This document shows, piece after piece, positions 11,951 through 23,480 of a stretch of DNA of 64,000 nucleotides. Both the position numbers and the translations under genes were made by a program. The stretch is taken from the NCBI RefSeq assembly GCF_008831285.2, contig NC_045142.1:9314528-9378527 (forward strand). Reading direction: 5' to 3'. The DNA is from Nymphaea colorata (Eukaryota; Streptophyta; Magnoliopsida; Nymphaeales; Nymphaeaceae). Every line of letters starts with the position of its first letter. Position 1 is the first letter of the stretch. Under the pieces are notes generated by a model, which was given only the letters and a program-made list of their open reading frames with translations, made no database searches and had not been told where the DNA came from.

Positions 11951-12843
11951 ATGGCTGCTGCTGCTGCTGCTGCTGCTTCTCGTCCGTGTCCTCCGCCTCT
12001 CCTCTTCTTCTCTCTGAACCGAGCAAAACTAACCTTTCCTCGTCCCTCCACTTCCTTCACTTGTAAACCTTCTCCTCCTCCTCTCCTTCTTCCCGTCTTC
12101 TGCGGTCCTCGAGACTCGAACCGCGGCCCGCTCCTTCGAGGTAGAACGCTCACTACCGAAGCAATTCTCGCGGTTCAGTTGCTGAAACGATGGACCGCCC
12201 GCTCCGCCGCGGACGACGGGGATTCTAGGACGAAGACGCTTGTTGACGACGCCGTCGTGAAGAAAACCCTTTCCCGGCTGGCTAAACCTGACCTAATCGC
12301 GGCGCTTAATGAGCTCCAGCGACAGGACCAGTGGTTGCTCGCCCTCAAAGTAAGGTATTCCAGGGAAACTCAAATTGCAATGTTCTTTTTGGATTGTTCG
12401 TTTTCGAACCGGGACGGTGGTTAACTGAAACTCTAATGGCGGTCGTTTCTTCCTTCTTTCTGAAGGTTTTTGAGGTCGTTCGGGGGGAGTTTTGGTACAA
12501 GCCGGATTATTCGCTGTACGCTGAGATGGTGAAGACGCTGGCGAGGAATGGACGGACGGGCGAGATTGAAAGCATTGTATCGGTCTTGGTGGGCGAGCAA
12601 CTTGTAGAGGATTTGCGGGGACTCACGAAGCTTATTCGTGCATTGATAGGTGCTCGGATGGGGAAGTGTGCGTTCGCTGTTTACGGGGCGATGCGGAGTG
12701 CAGCGTTCGTCCCCGATGATCACCTCTTTGGAGTTCTAGTGAAGGGGTTAAGGAGGTTGGGAGAAGCAGATTCCGCTGCTTTGGTTGCGAAGGACTACGA
12801 AACTATTGAAAACGAGCAATTTGAGAAGGCAAACAGGAAATGA
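11951..12843 (+). CDS. THA8-like chloroplast PPR protein (two exons)
   Basis: Exon 1 is 11951-12349 and exon 2 is 12466-12843. The 116-bp intron has donor AAA|GTAAGG and acceptor CTGAAG|GTTTTT, giving about 258 residues. The N-terminus is an Ala/Ser/Pro/Arg-rich chloroplast transit peptide beginning with a poly-Ala run (GCT repeat). The mature part has the THA8 hallmarks: TTEAILAVQLLKR, then a helical pair (VKKTLSRLAKPDLIAALNELQRQDQWLLALKVFEVVRGEFWYKPDYSLYAEMVKTLARNGRTGEIE cut here by exon 2), then PPR-like helices and 'VPDDHLFGVLVKGLRRLGE'. THA8 proteins are short PPR proteins that bind RNA and promote splicing of specific plastid group II introns (ycf3-2 and trnA in maize), needed for thylakoid assembly. 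THA8 itself and its THA8-like paralogue cannot be separated by eye. The frame is intact and the gene looks functional. Confidence 0.85.
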
Positions 12844-13542
12844 AGATCTTGCTTATTCTTTCTCCAGGTGCTCTATGGTGGTTCCGGGAAATTACGAGAA
12901 GCGGTTTGAACTGCAAATTACGGAGGTATGGGGAATTAATAACGTATTTTTTTTTTCAGATGTTGTCAGATGCTTTATTTCTTTTCAGTGGAATTGTGGC
13001 TTTTTAGTAGTTGGCTTTCTTGGCAGCCGTTCTTGTGTGAATCTAAGTGCTCATTTAGATGGTTTCATTAAGCATTTCCATTTAAACATGATATCTGGAC
13101 TTTTTGTTGGTATAATAATGAAACACAAGATATCGAACTTAACCCTGCTGCTTGGAATGGATGAAACATGGAGGATCTATCGCACCATTATGAAAAACCA
13201 AGAAATAAGTTAAAGAATTGAATTCCATAAAACGACACATCCACTTCAACGTACATGGACCTATGCTTCACAAATAATTAATTTGAAATTTTAAAGTTAT
13301 AATACTTTTTACTTCTTTTTTGTTTTGATGCTTAAATAATCTTATAATTCTGAGTTATGAATTTAGCTTTAAAATATAAATGATGGCCTGTTAATCTCAA
13401 AACCTATAACATCAAAATAATACATGGAGAACACGAATACCTGGATATGTTCAACATCTGAGGGACAAATTTAAATAAAAAGAAAAGAAAAGAAGGGGAC
13501 ATTTCCATCCTCCATGACAAAAAATGGAAAGAAAGATAAGCC
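12844..13542 (+). other. 3' flank/3'UTR of the THA8-like gene
   Basis: This DNA follows the TGA stop and holds no protein-like frame. A pyrimidine tract with CAG at about 12867 and a GAG|GTATGG donor near 12928 could bound a 3'UTR exon, so alternative 3' splicing is possible. The polyadenylation site was not located. Confidence 0.35.
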
Positions 13543-13550
13543 CTTTGAGG

Positions 13551-14481
13551 CTATGTTGTTAAGGCCTCACGTAGGTGTGGATTAAGCCTGAGTGCGCAGT
13601 CGTCGCCTAAGTCCACCACTAAGGCGGTGGGATATGTGCGCCTAGTTCATGAGAAAGTGAAACGCCACCTTCCCTTTCAATTAAAGTTTCTTAATTGAGT
13701 ATATATTGTTAGTCACTGAGTCTGTTATATATTATTGGGATACCTCATACCTGTTATACGTATACACTAATATGGTTATGTTACAACTTATATCATATAG
13801 CTATATGTATTGTTAATTTGTTATACCTGTTATAAACTTATATGTATATACTATTATGTTAAATTGTATTGTAAAATTTGTTATTCCCTTTATATGTATA
13901 ATAACTAGTATATGTATATACTGTTATGTACAGCCTGTTATACCTGTTATATAGTATTGCATCAATCTATTATATGTATATAGTATATACTGTTGGCCTG
14001 ACAAGTGACATATAATATGTAGTATTGTGATACCTGTTATATGTATACATTAGTATGGTTATGTACGTGTATGTATTGTTTTGTTGCGTACTTCTATGTA
14101 TACTATTATGTACTATTAGTCTTTTTTATTACATTATGTCTTTCGTTAAGTACGGATGGTTTAAAGCCTTCTTGCCGATTTACATTCCTTCTTCTAGAGT
14201 TTAGTTTTTTTTTTGGGTTTCTTGTATTAGATTAATTTAATGAGTAATGTTAAACTTCTATTGATTTTGCATATTTCATGAAGTCAACAATTAATTTTTG
14301 ATTGTTTAAGTTGATTATGTTTGTTATATTATTACTCTTCACATTTCAAATATTAGTAATAGTTAATCAAAATAACTTGACGTATTAACATAACTAAAAC
14401 AAATTAAAAATATTGGTCACTTTTTTGCCTAGGCTTGACTAGGCCCTAGGTGCATGCTGCCTAGGTGCTTTGACAACATAG
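13551..14481. mobile_element. Non-autonomous hAT-type transposon (931 bp) with 8-bp target duplication
   Basis: The element begins CTATGTTGTTAAGGC and ends with the near reverse complement (GTGCTTTGACAACATAG), giving terminal inverted repeats of about 15 bp. It is flanked by perfect 8-bp direct repeats CTTTGAGG (13543-13550 and 14482-14489), the target-site length of hAT elements. The subterminal CCTAGG-rich DNA is inverted between the ends. The interior (13690-14120) is a degenerate array of 'ctgttatatgtata'-type words and encodes no transposase. Confidence 0.8.
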
Positions 14482-14489
14482 CTTTGAGG

Positions 14490-14900
14490 TGCCATCGCCA
14501 GTAAATACATTTACTGTGTAGTGGCTACACAATAGATCAGCAGTCCGATCTTTTAAGATTGGGTGGCTGTTCAAAGAGCAACAGATATGGCATTGAGACG
14601 CCCTGCCACCATGCAAAGGGGAGAGGACAGCCTCCCTTCTGCAAAAAAAATTTACCCAACGACAAATTGTTTTTGCAGAGTGGAAGCCGTTGCTGCCCAT
14701 AGATGCCACTGGGCTCCGCGGAGCGTCGGCCTCCACTGACGCTCCGTGGGGCCATCCCTGGCGGCGACGGCCTTCCCCCAATGTAAAAGAAGGGGGCAAC
14801 GGTTGCCGCCCCTGCCTACAAAAAAAATTTGCTTGAAGAGCAAATTTTTTAGCCGGCGACGCCTCGGCCAGTCATCCATGCCGCCGTTGGGTAAAACAAT
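14490..14900. repeat. GC-rich insertion-like block
   Basis: This block is GC-rich in its middle while both flanks are AT-rich. It contains repeated A8TTT motifs (near 14642 and 14820) and repeated GCCGTTGC/GGCGACG words. Several overlapping minus-strand frames exist but none resembles a protein. It is possibly part of an LTR or another transposon; no ends were identified. Confidence 0.35.
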
Positions 14901-15760
14901 TTGCTATTCAGGGTAGTTTATCAATTCAAAATTACAAAAGATATTAAAAAATTGAATAGAAATATATTCTTTTACATTTTTGTTATATATTTTTATCCCT
15001 AGGACTTTTGGGGAAAATTGCCATTCATATAACTCATATGCATGTATCCAGACTCTGTATGAGTATCTATGCTACATAGAGCATATCTTTCTGTAAGTCA
15101 AATTAGGTTAGTTTCTTCTCTTATTTTTCAATGAGCTCATATGGACACCCAACGAACTTGAGCCTTTTCCTCTACCTCTTTTGGTTGTTACTCAGCAGCC
15201 TTAATGAGCAGCAGTAAATGGACCACTATCTCCTGTGCCGATGAAAGGCTGCTGGGAGATAGGCTTCTTCCTTTATTAAAGAAAGAATGCTATGTACAGG
15301 GGAAAAGAAAAACTTACAAGATGCTTAGCATCCAAAACAGTCAAGAAACATATCCTGGCTCACAAAACTCTGTTGCCCTTACCATAAAAAACATCCACAA
15401 AAACCCCCGACACTCTCTCCTGCCTTACAGGGAAAAGAAAACCAAAATTGGTTGCTAACCATGTCCATTCCATCCATCTTGTGCACCTATTAGTGCAACG
15501 TGTCTGCCAGCTTCAACGGAAGGTAGCTTGAAGGAGAAGGAAATACGAGAGACGCCTTCCAAAATAAATCTATCCCTATCTGACCAATGCCTGCAACCTT
15601 TTAGGCATCCTATCATATGCCAACCTGTGACTTGGTGAGAACAACAATCGCTTTTGTTGTAACTATTCCCTCTCGTTGTCTCTCTCTCTCACTCACATGT
15701 TACTAAAAAAGTGGGTTAATCTTTTTTCCAGTCATCAGCACAAGAACGGTGTTTCTTCAC

Positions 15761-15811
<51 letters not shown>

Positions 15812-18800
15812 GAATGGCACCAGAAAAGAGATACTTTATGTTCTTTTTCTGTTCAACCATGAATTTTGGTCCCTTAGATACTATCTGTCCTTTTCTTAAT
15901 ATTCTTATTAATTAATCTAGCTTAAAGCTGGTTATTTGGGTATTTGCAAATTTGGTTTGAGTATTTTTAGTGCATTGAGATTTTGAAATATCTAGGTATA
16001 CGTTTATTTGTTTGGTTCTAAAGTTTGATATTAATAGGCATTATTTAGTTGAGCTTGTGACAAAAAAACAGATGGTAGTGCCATAGATCAGAAAAAGCCA
16101 CAGGTTAGTAGGCATCCATTCTAGTAAATTGGTAATTCCTGTTTATTTCTTGGGATAAGAAATTTGCATTCACATTCTAATAGTTTAGAAGATTGGTATA
16201 ATCACAATATATTAACAAAGGCATCTATGTACAACGAGAAGTATCAACTAGAGTTCATGATAAATCTCAATTTACCCTCTGGCTCTCTGTTTCTGTGCGT
16301 TAAGTAGGACCATTATTTTTGTCAATTGAAATTGCTTTTTTGTTTCTCCTTGTCAGAAAAAAACTATATATATCTATATGAGCATCCAAGTACTAAATCT
16401 GACCTGTGAAAATTCATGAAAATCACCTAAACATTGGGAAAATGACAGAAGATGAAGGAAACTGAGGAGTGTTAGCCTAGAAATTGGTCAAATGATTGTA
16501 AGCCTCTTTTTCCTGGCTGGGCTTCAAGTTCTTGGAGCAAGTTGCACGAATGGAGGCTATTAGTTGTAATGTAGCACAATACAATCATGCCACTGTTACA
16601 ACCTGAAAATCCTTTTGAAATATTTAGGGCTGTATAGGATACAAGAAGTTACTTGGACGATATTGTCTTTTACATAAATGTACTTTTGTGACATGGCTTA
16701 CAACATATAAATAGTTATTGTGGCAAAACAGTGACAAGGAGACATAGACTTTACATAAAGAAAAGGAGAGTAAAAAGAAGCGCCTAGACATTGTGGTAAT
16801 AGAGCAAAGTTTGTTGGAACGGAGGTGTACATAAGGTCTATACAGGCCATAGCAATTCCTCTGTTTGCAGAGGTCATTACTTCCAAATGACCATTCAAAG
16901 AAGCATCTCTAGAATGTTATTGATTTGTTTAAACATGGGTGTGTTTTCCAAATGTCTGTTGGTGATGGTTCATATTTTAGTGAGGTTTTATTGGGCTTTT
17001 GAGGGGCTTAGTCTTATCATTCTTGCTTGTTTATGAATTTTTTAGTTGTTCTCCCCTTCCACTGTCTCATAGAGCTTGTGCATTCAATAGATAATGAGTC
17101 CAATTTATGTTCTCAATTTCTTGTCTTATTGTGCTGAAGGGGGCCATGTTTCCTGCATTATACCTAGATATTGGATACTGTTCTTTTAGATACTAATCCT
17201 TTTTGAGAATGGACAAGCACTTTTCACTTGATACTGATAGGCAGCAAATTCCTATACAAAAAAATTAGTTGCTACCTATCTATGTTCATTCATGTGCACT
17301 CATTTCTGTTCTTACCTGCAGAGAAGTGCTGCAGCTGACTTCAACTGATGCACCTGAGTGGACACATCCTTAGAAGGAACCTTAATGTCCCACTCTGCAG
17401 GATGAGTCAATCAGAGACCAATAGCAGCATTTTATGTGGAATGAGTATGTATTATACACATGTTCCTGTTTTTCTGCATGTGTCAAGATTCCGAGGTCAT
17501 TTTTGGTTTTCTAAAGGATTTCATTCTTTGATGACATGAGTCTACTACATGTCGATGATGTTTTCTCTGCACATCCATAAATTGTAAAGGCTTTACCTAT
17601 GGTGACGGTAGCTTCAGCAATATGTCCCCAAGAACCATTGGCACTTGAGACTGTCCCTTTTCTCTCTCTTTTCTCTCTGGTGCTTTTTCTGCATTGAGGC
17701 ACCAACTGTCCTTTTTATTTCACATCCTGGAAATAACTCATTTTTCTCTCTTGTGGCTGTTGGTTGATGGCTTTCCGTTGCTGTTTTCAAAACTGAAAAC
17801 CAATATGTGCAGTTGAGTGTATCTTGCTGTTTGTGGGCCGAAAGTATTTTTGTAACTAAGGTAGAGACATCATGAAATTTGTTGGTACATATTTTGTTGG
17901 TTGGTTGTACCTCATACTTCTCGATCCGCTCAATTAGGTTTCGTTGATAGTGGGTTGACAAATGTTTTTGAGGAGTGTGAAGGAATTTTGGTCTTTCAAA
18001 TCCATCCGACACTGAAGAAGCCAGTGAATTGCGGCCTCTTGTGGACAGAGTACTTGGCTTTGTAATGGTAGTGCCTTTGTTTCACTATGCTTTGATCAAA
18101 TCATCTTTTTAATTGGTTGAATCCCTTAATTGAATGAGATTATGTTTTTTGTGAACCACTTAACATTTGACGAAAGCTTTTTCTTTGGCCAGTTCAAAAA
18201 TCTGATTCAGCTGATTACATTCCTCATCTAATGATTTTTTTTTTTTTTATAGTTTTAACAAGAACAAATGAAAAACATATTGATAGCATGGTTATCTCAA
18301 CTTGCTCTTTGGACCAGCAATATCTAGATGTAAATGCGTGCACAAGCTTGTTTGTTTTCAGCTACTTGATGTATTCGTAAGTCGTAGGCAGAAGTTACTA
18401 GTCAAGGTTCCAAATAACCGTCCGAACCCAACTACAAATTATGCTTTTCCATTGTAAGGTGCAATTAGCTTCACTACGCAAGATCTCTGTGGGTTGGATC
18501 GTCCATGCTCTATAAGAAGACCTCTACCTAATCATTTTCTTTAGAAAATAATATTGATTTCTCTACTGCTTGATTACATTCATTATTTACACATCTGTAT
18601 CTTCTTCATTTCTGTCTCAATTTGTGGCATCATCCCCTGAAACCTATTAACTGGAAGAGAATGTCATATGAACGGGCTTAAAATGCATCATCATTTTCGA
18701 ATTCATTTTATACAGAGATGGTGGAAAAAATCTTCCCATGCATGCTCGCTTGATATACCTGTACCTTATGAAGTAAACCCCAAGCACTTGTCACTGTCAC

Positions 18801-21800
18801 CTAAGCCCGAGATCTCACCTATAAAATGTTCTGTTTTCTAGCTTATGTATCTTAACTGATTAACTATAAGTACGGTGTTCTAAACTTTGGACTTTGTTTT
18901 TCTTGTATCCTTGAATCAACCATAAAAGTGTGGTTATAAAGGATAACGATTCGAAAATGAAGGTCTCATTAACTTCAGCAACCATAAAAAAAAGGAAAAA
19001 AAAGGAGGGAGCTGCGGCAACTCGTCTCCTCCCTACAGTGACTCCGGATAATGGCTTCTCATTAAATTCGTTCTCCCATTTGAATCCTTCATTCTTATGA
19101 GGAAGTCTCCTGATCTTCCGCTTGATGGACTATTACAACAACTCGCCATTGTGTCCGTCGTCTGTCAGTGGAAAAAGTCCATTCCCTTGTTTGTTTTCCC
19201 CATCGTCTCTTAGAGATTTGCAAGTCGATGAGAGGAGCCTTTTTTATTGGAGGCACCATTGCAGCAAGTTGCATTCGCAGCCTGAAGGCAAGGCCAACCA
19301 GACTTGCAAGAGATACCTTTCACATTCAAGCCAGAAAGATGACTCAAAAACTTGCGTCGATAAACGATAATATGTGTTTGTTACTTCAATTGCAACATTA
19401 ACATTCTGGTGGGTGTGAGAAAACGAACTGTACCTTTTCAAGGTTTCATGGCCTTGATGCTCTGCCGACAGTAAATGCAGCGCCAAACATAATTTTTTGC
19501 ATGGTTACTCATTGCTGGAGAGATTCTCTTGTCATCAAAGAGCCTCTCCAAGGCATGCTGGTTTGCTTATATAGCTGTTTTTTTTTAAAAGCTGGTGAAT
19601 CTAATTGTCAAATGGAGGCCTAATCATTTAATGTGGAACCAAAACCTTCTTCTCATACAGACAGTTCCTTTCACATGTCCAACGTCCTCCCTCTCTCTCT
19701 TCGAAAATGGTCTAATATGTCATATAGGTAAATGACTTTTTTTTTTATGGAACATCTCTTACAGGAATTCTCAATTTCAACTGGTCAATCGACATGTTAC
19801 ATAAAATCGTTGTGGTTCAAACCTCGTTGTCAGCTGTCAGGCAAACTTCTTGGGTGAAGGTTGTTAGGTTCTAAGTGACAACCTTCAACGCAGTTGCAGA
19901 ACTAACTATAGGTATGGACTATGGACTATGGGGTGGCAGTTGGTCTTCCATCCAAGGTTTGGTTTTTCCATTCTCGAAAAGTTGAACAAGAAAAAAAACC
20001 AGAACAGGTTACGGAATTTTAAGCCACAAAGGAGAAATTGGTTATTTGACAAATGAAAAATGATGCAGTTCACTAATGTCAATAGGGAAATGTCTGTGTC
20101 AATAAATGAAACCAGAAAGCCTATTTCTGATGCAGGGACTTATCTAGTTTAAGTTGATAACTGAAGAAATTCACTTTGATGATGCTTGGGAAGTTGCACA
20201 CGTGAACACTTCGGAAATTTAATGCCAATGGCTGCCTATATAGGTAAATGCAAATTTTTACACGAACCAGTGCAATGAATTAACAATTTTACTACAACAT
20301 CGTGTCATCACAAATATAATCCGGTGTTTGTAAATGGAAGAAAAAAACTCACCATCATCACACTGCTTGCATCAGCGACGGGTGCCTTAGGAGAGCAGAA
20401 ATATGTTCAATCACATTGAGATAAAAGCAAACTAAGATCCTTACATATCACTAGGAGTCCACCTGAAGAAATTAGAAATGGATGACAACAAACCCTCTTC
20501 CATTTGAAATGGAACCAAAACAGATTTCCTTGGGTTTTTCTATCAGACCAGGACATTACTCCAATTTAATCAGCACCTTCCCAATTTCCTTGATAGAAGA
20601 CAATTCTTCTTTACAAAATATGAGAAGACCGTAAGCAAAAGAAATTACAACAGTTTAAGGCGTCAACCAATTCAAGGGACTTGACAGACTTTAATGGACT
20701 GGGAATGAACTCTTGCTTTCATCATTCTGGAAGAAACATCCCTAACAACCAAAAATATCATACGAGTCATCTAGTGGAAAATAGAGACGAAAGAGGAATG
20801 CATGAAAACAGATGCAAAGAAAGAGGGAATGAAGTCACTCACCTCGAGCTAGTGAAATAGTGGATGTTCCAGGTGCTAGAGAAGATGATGAAATGAACGC
20901 TAACTCCTTTGCCTTCTTAGAAGTCGATTTCACTTTCCGATAACTCCTCCTTCTTCCATTGATCAAGCAGAAAAGGCAGCAGCATTAGGGTTCTTTCGAC
21001 CAGTGTGAGAAAGAAATGATTGCTGCAAGAGAGAAAGGAGGAAGGAATCCACAGGAGATGTTTTTTGCGGGTACTTTTCCCTAACGCATGAGGAAACTGC
21101 ATTTCCAAAATTGTTAACTGCATTTCCAAAATTGTTAACTGCATTATGGTTCTTTCTAACACAAGAGCTACTGCGTTTGGAAAGATAAGGTATTCCCGAA
21201 CTCATGGGAACCCGCATTTGTAAAGCCTCTTTTGCAAACACGCTATCTCAACGCAAGTCTTCTCTCACATTGGAGAAAGGGATACCACCAGGGAACTCTC
21301 TAACACATCATTCATCTTCATTGCTAAAAGTAGGGTTTTTCCATACTTCCCTTATGCATGATGGGTGTGCAATAAAAAAAATTAATTTAGTAATGCAATC
21401 CAATAGTGCGTTGGAGAAGGGTCACACTAATACTAACACTTAGTATTTTTGTGTTGCTAATATGTCATAGTTCTTGTAGTGTATTGTGATTTTAAAACGA
21501 AAAATACATCATTGAAAAAGGAAGTTGCAAGACTAAAACAACAACTTAGGTGTCTCAAAGAATATGCTTTGGCCAATCAAACAACAAACACTGTAAAAGA
21601 TGGTATATGAAAGGACTTTATATTTTTTAAGAATGATACAAAAAGTGGACATCGTTTTTTTCTTAATTTTTATTTGTTGGTGAAATTGAACTTTGTTACA
21701 ATTTACTAGTGTAGTGCATATTTCTTATTCCTTATTTGTTCTTGAAACGAGACTTTGTTATATTTTAAAATTCTTTGTGCTATCAACAATACTAAAAAAA

Positions 21801-21885
21801 GTAGGCAGAAGAATGCTTCAAAGGTGGGATTTTACTTTGCAGTAACTATTAGTTGGTAAGCTATCATTTTTACATTTACGTAGTT
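14900..21885. other. Long gene-free AT-rich region
   Basis: No supported gene. It holds a (CT)n(AT)n microsatellite at about 15757-15809, a 21-bp tandem repeat 'aactgcatttccaaaattgtt' at about 21095-21136, and a plus-strand stretch at 21510-21610 encoding a heptad-like KKEVARLKQQLRCLKEYA segment next to a GTATATG donor-like site. Isolated frames at 19122-19486 show no domain. Parts may be introns or decayed transposons, but nothing further can be shown. Confidence 0.5.
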
Positions 21886-23480
21886 ACAAAAGGTCATTCA
21901 GAAAGGTCAAAAATGGTACTTGAGCATACAAAGAGAATGGACTATAAAAGATACTTAACCCCTAAGGACATTGATGAAGCCTCACCAAATCTTAATATTG
22001 CTTTTGTCACCGATATATTTCACCACACTTAAGATCACATTTTCTGTTGTCCATCAGAATAGTTGTTCTGCCATATACGCAACCTTAAGTTTTTTCCAAT
22101 TCAAACTTAAACAATTTGATTGCTTTACCTATGGAGCTACTTGTCATTTATGCTTTGATCTTCACTGGTTCTTATCATTTTAGCAAGTATGTTAAAGCTT
22201 GAAGCTGACCATCAACACCATTTTTTGTTGAGTTTATTGCTTCATATTGCACATTGGATGTTTTTTTAATCCTATAGGAATATGAGCTTTCTCTTGTTCT
22301 AACCTAATATCTGACATATGGTCTAACAAGACTGGATCCATTACATTACCAGTATAGACATGTTCAACATGACAAGTGTAACTAGATTGTTCCTATTTTT
22401 CTCTTTCTAGATGCTATTATTGCAAACTAATACCAGTTGCTCATATATCTACATTTACAGGAATGGTTTGTTAGTGCACAAAAAGAAAATATCTTTTGCT
22501 GAAAGGATGACCGATGATGTGCAAACTTCAAGAGAAGTGCGAGGTTTCAGATTGTGGATCAATAGTCTTGGTGTCTCTATAGATGTTAACAATGTATTTG
22601 AGGATATTAGAAATTGGCTAAGTTGTATGTGTTACTTACAGTCTGTGCAATAGAGAATGAGTGGTTTCTGGTTGTTGTAGATACATGTAATTGCAGTTCA
22701 TTCAGGGAAATGTTTTTTGGTCTAACAAATTTTCATGCATGATGCTAAAGCATGGGTTATACATTTCATTGGTGCTTTTTAACATTTAGAGTACACTTTA
22801 ATTCTTATGCAGATAGGTTCTCCAAGACGTTCTTTACAAAGTCTCTCCAGGGATAGTTAAATGAAAACAAGCAACCAAACCTCCAATCAAGATGCCATTT
22901 GGGAAAGTAGAAAATTGCAATCAGGTTGTACTATTTGGGAAGGAATTGAAGTTTTCTCTAGTCAATGTTACTGGAAATGATATTGTCCAAGGAAACAAGA
23001 ACCTGATACTTGTTGAGTTCTATAACTACATTTCAAGTTCTGTAACTTCATAATATTTTCCATCTTATAATTACAAATTTCAAGTTTTGTGACTTCATAC
23101 TATTACCCATCTTACAATTACAAATCGCAACTTGTTCTGTTTCAGGATTTTTATGGCAGTTATTGAGATACAACATTCTTCAGCTTTTGAAGAACTTGAG
23201 ATTTCATTCTCAAGGAAAGGAGATGGCTGATGCTGATATTCTAAATTGGGCAAACAATAAACTCAAGGTATCATACATTCTTTTTTTGCATTCATGATTT
23301 ACATTACACAAATTCTAGATTTAGAAAATGCATTTATAGTGTCTTTCCTCTATTTTTTCCCTTCTATTTTGAAAGGATAAAAATCTTTCAAATGGGTTAT
23401 TTTTCGTTGAACTTTTCAGTGATGTAGGGCCAAGAGTTGTCAATTGAATCCTTGTCACAAAAGGCGAAAGTGGCATTCTT
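21886..23480 (+). pseudogene. Fimbrin (plastin-like actin-bundling protein) gene fragment with introns
   Basis: Five exon remnants lie in correct order. a: about 21886-22026 (MDYKRYLTPKDIDEASPNLN). b: 22461 to about 22618 (KKKISFAERMTDDVQTSREV, then LWINSLGV and NNVFEDIRN). c: 22813-23012 ([18 protein letters not shown], then [19 protein letters not shown]). d: 23146-23267 ([20 protein letters not shown], then [20 protein letters not shown]). e: about 23375-23480 (LSNGLFFVELF, then GPRVVN and LVTKGE). These cover the end of actin-binding domain 1 through the third and into the fourth calponin-homology domain. Fimbrins cross-link actin filaments. Both the conserved Trp in 'SVNWKQ' (TGA at 22862-22864) and the Trp in 'VVNWNL' (TGA at 23445-23447) are stops. 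Donor GT dinucleotides after exons a, b and c are lost, while that of exon d is intact. Retained introns rule out retroposition, so this is a duplicated genomic segment. Confidence 0.85.

Noticed and set aside
11764-12153. Minus-strand frame of 129 codons over the THA8-like exon 1
   Set aside because: Shadow of exon 1; the plus strand has correct splice sites and family motifs.
12785-13213. Plus-strand frame following the THA8-like stop
   Set aside because: Different frame from the gene and no domain; composition of a 3' flank.
14461-14879. Overlapping minus-strand frames
   Set aside because: Caused by the GC-rich block; no similarity to any protein family and three frames open at once.
17614-18012. 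Minus-strand frame of 132 codons
   Set aside because: No domain, no flanking splice sites or neighbours of coding character.
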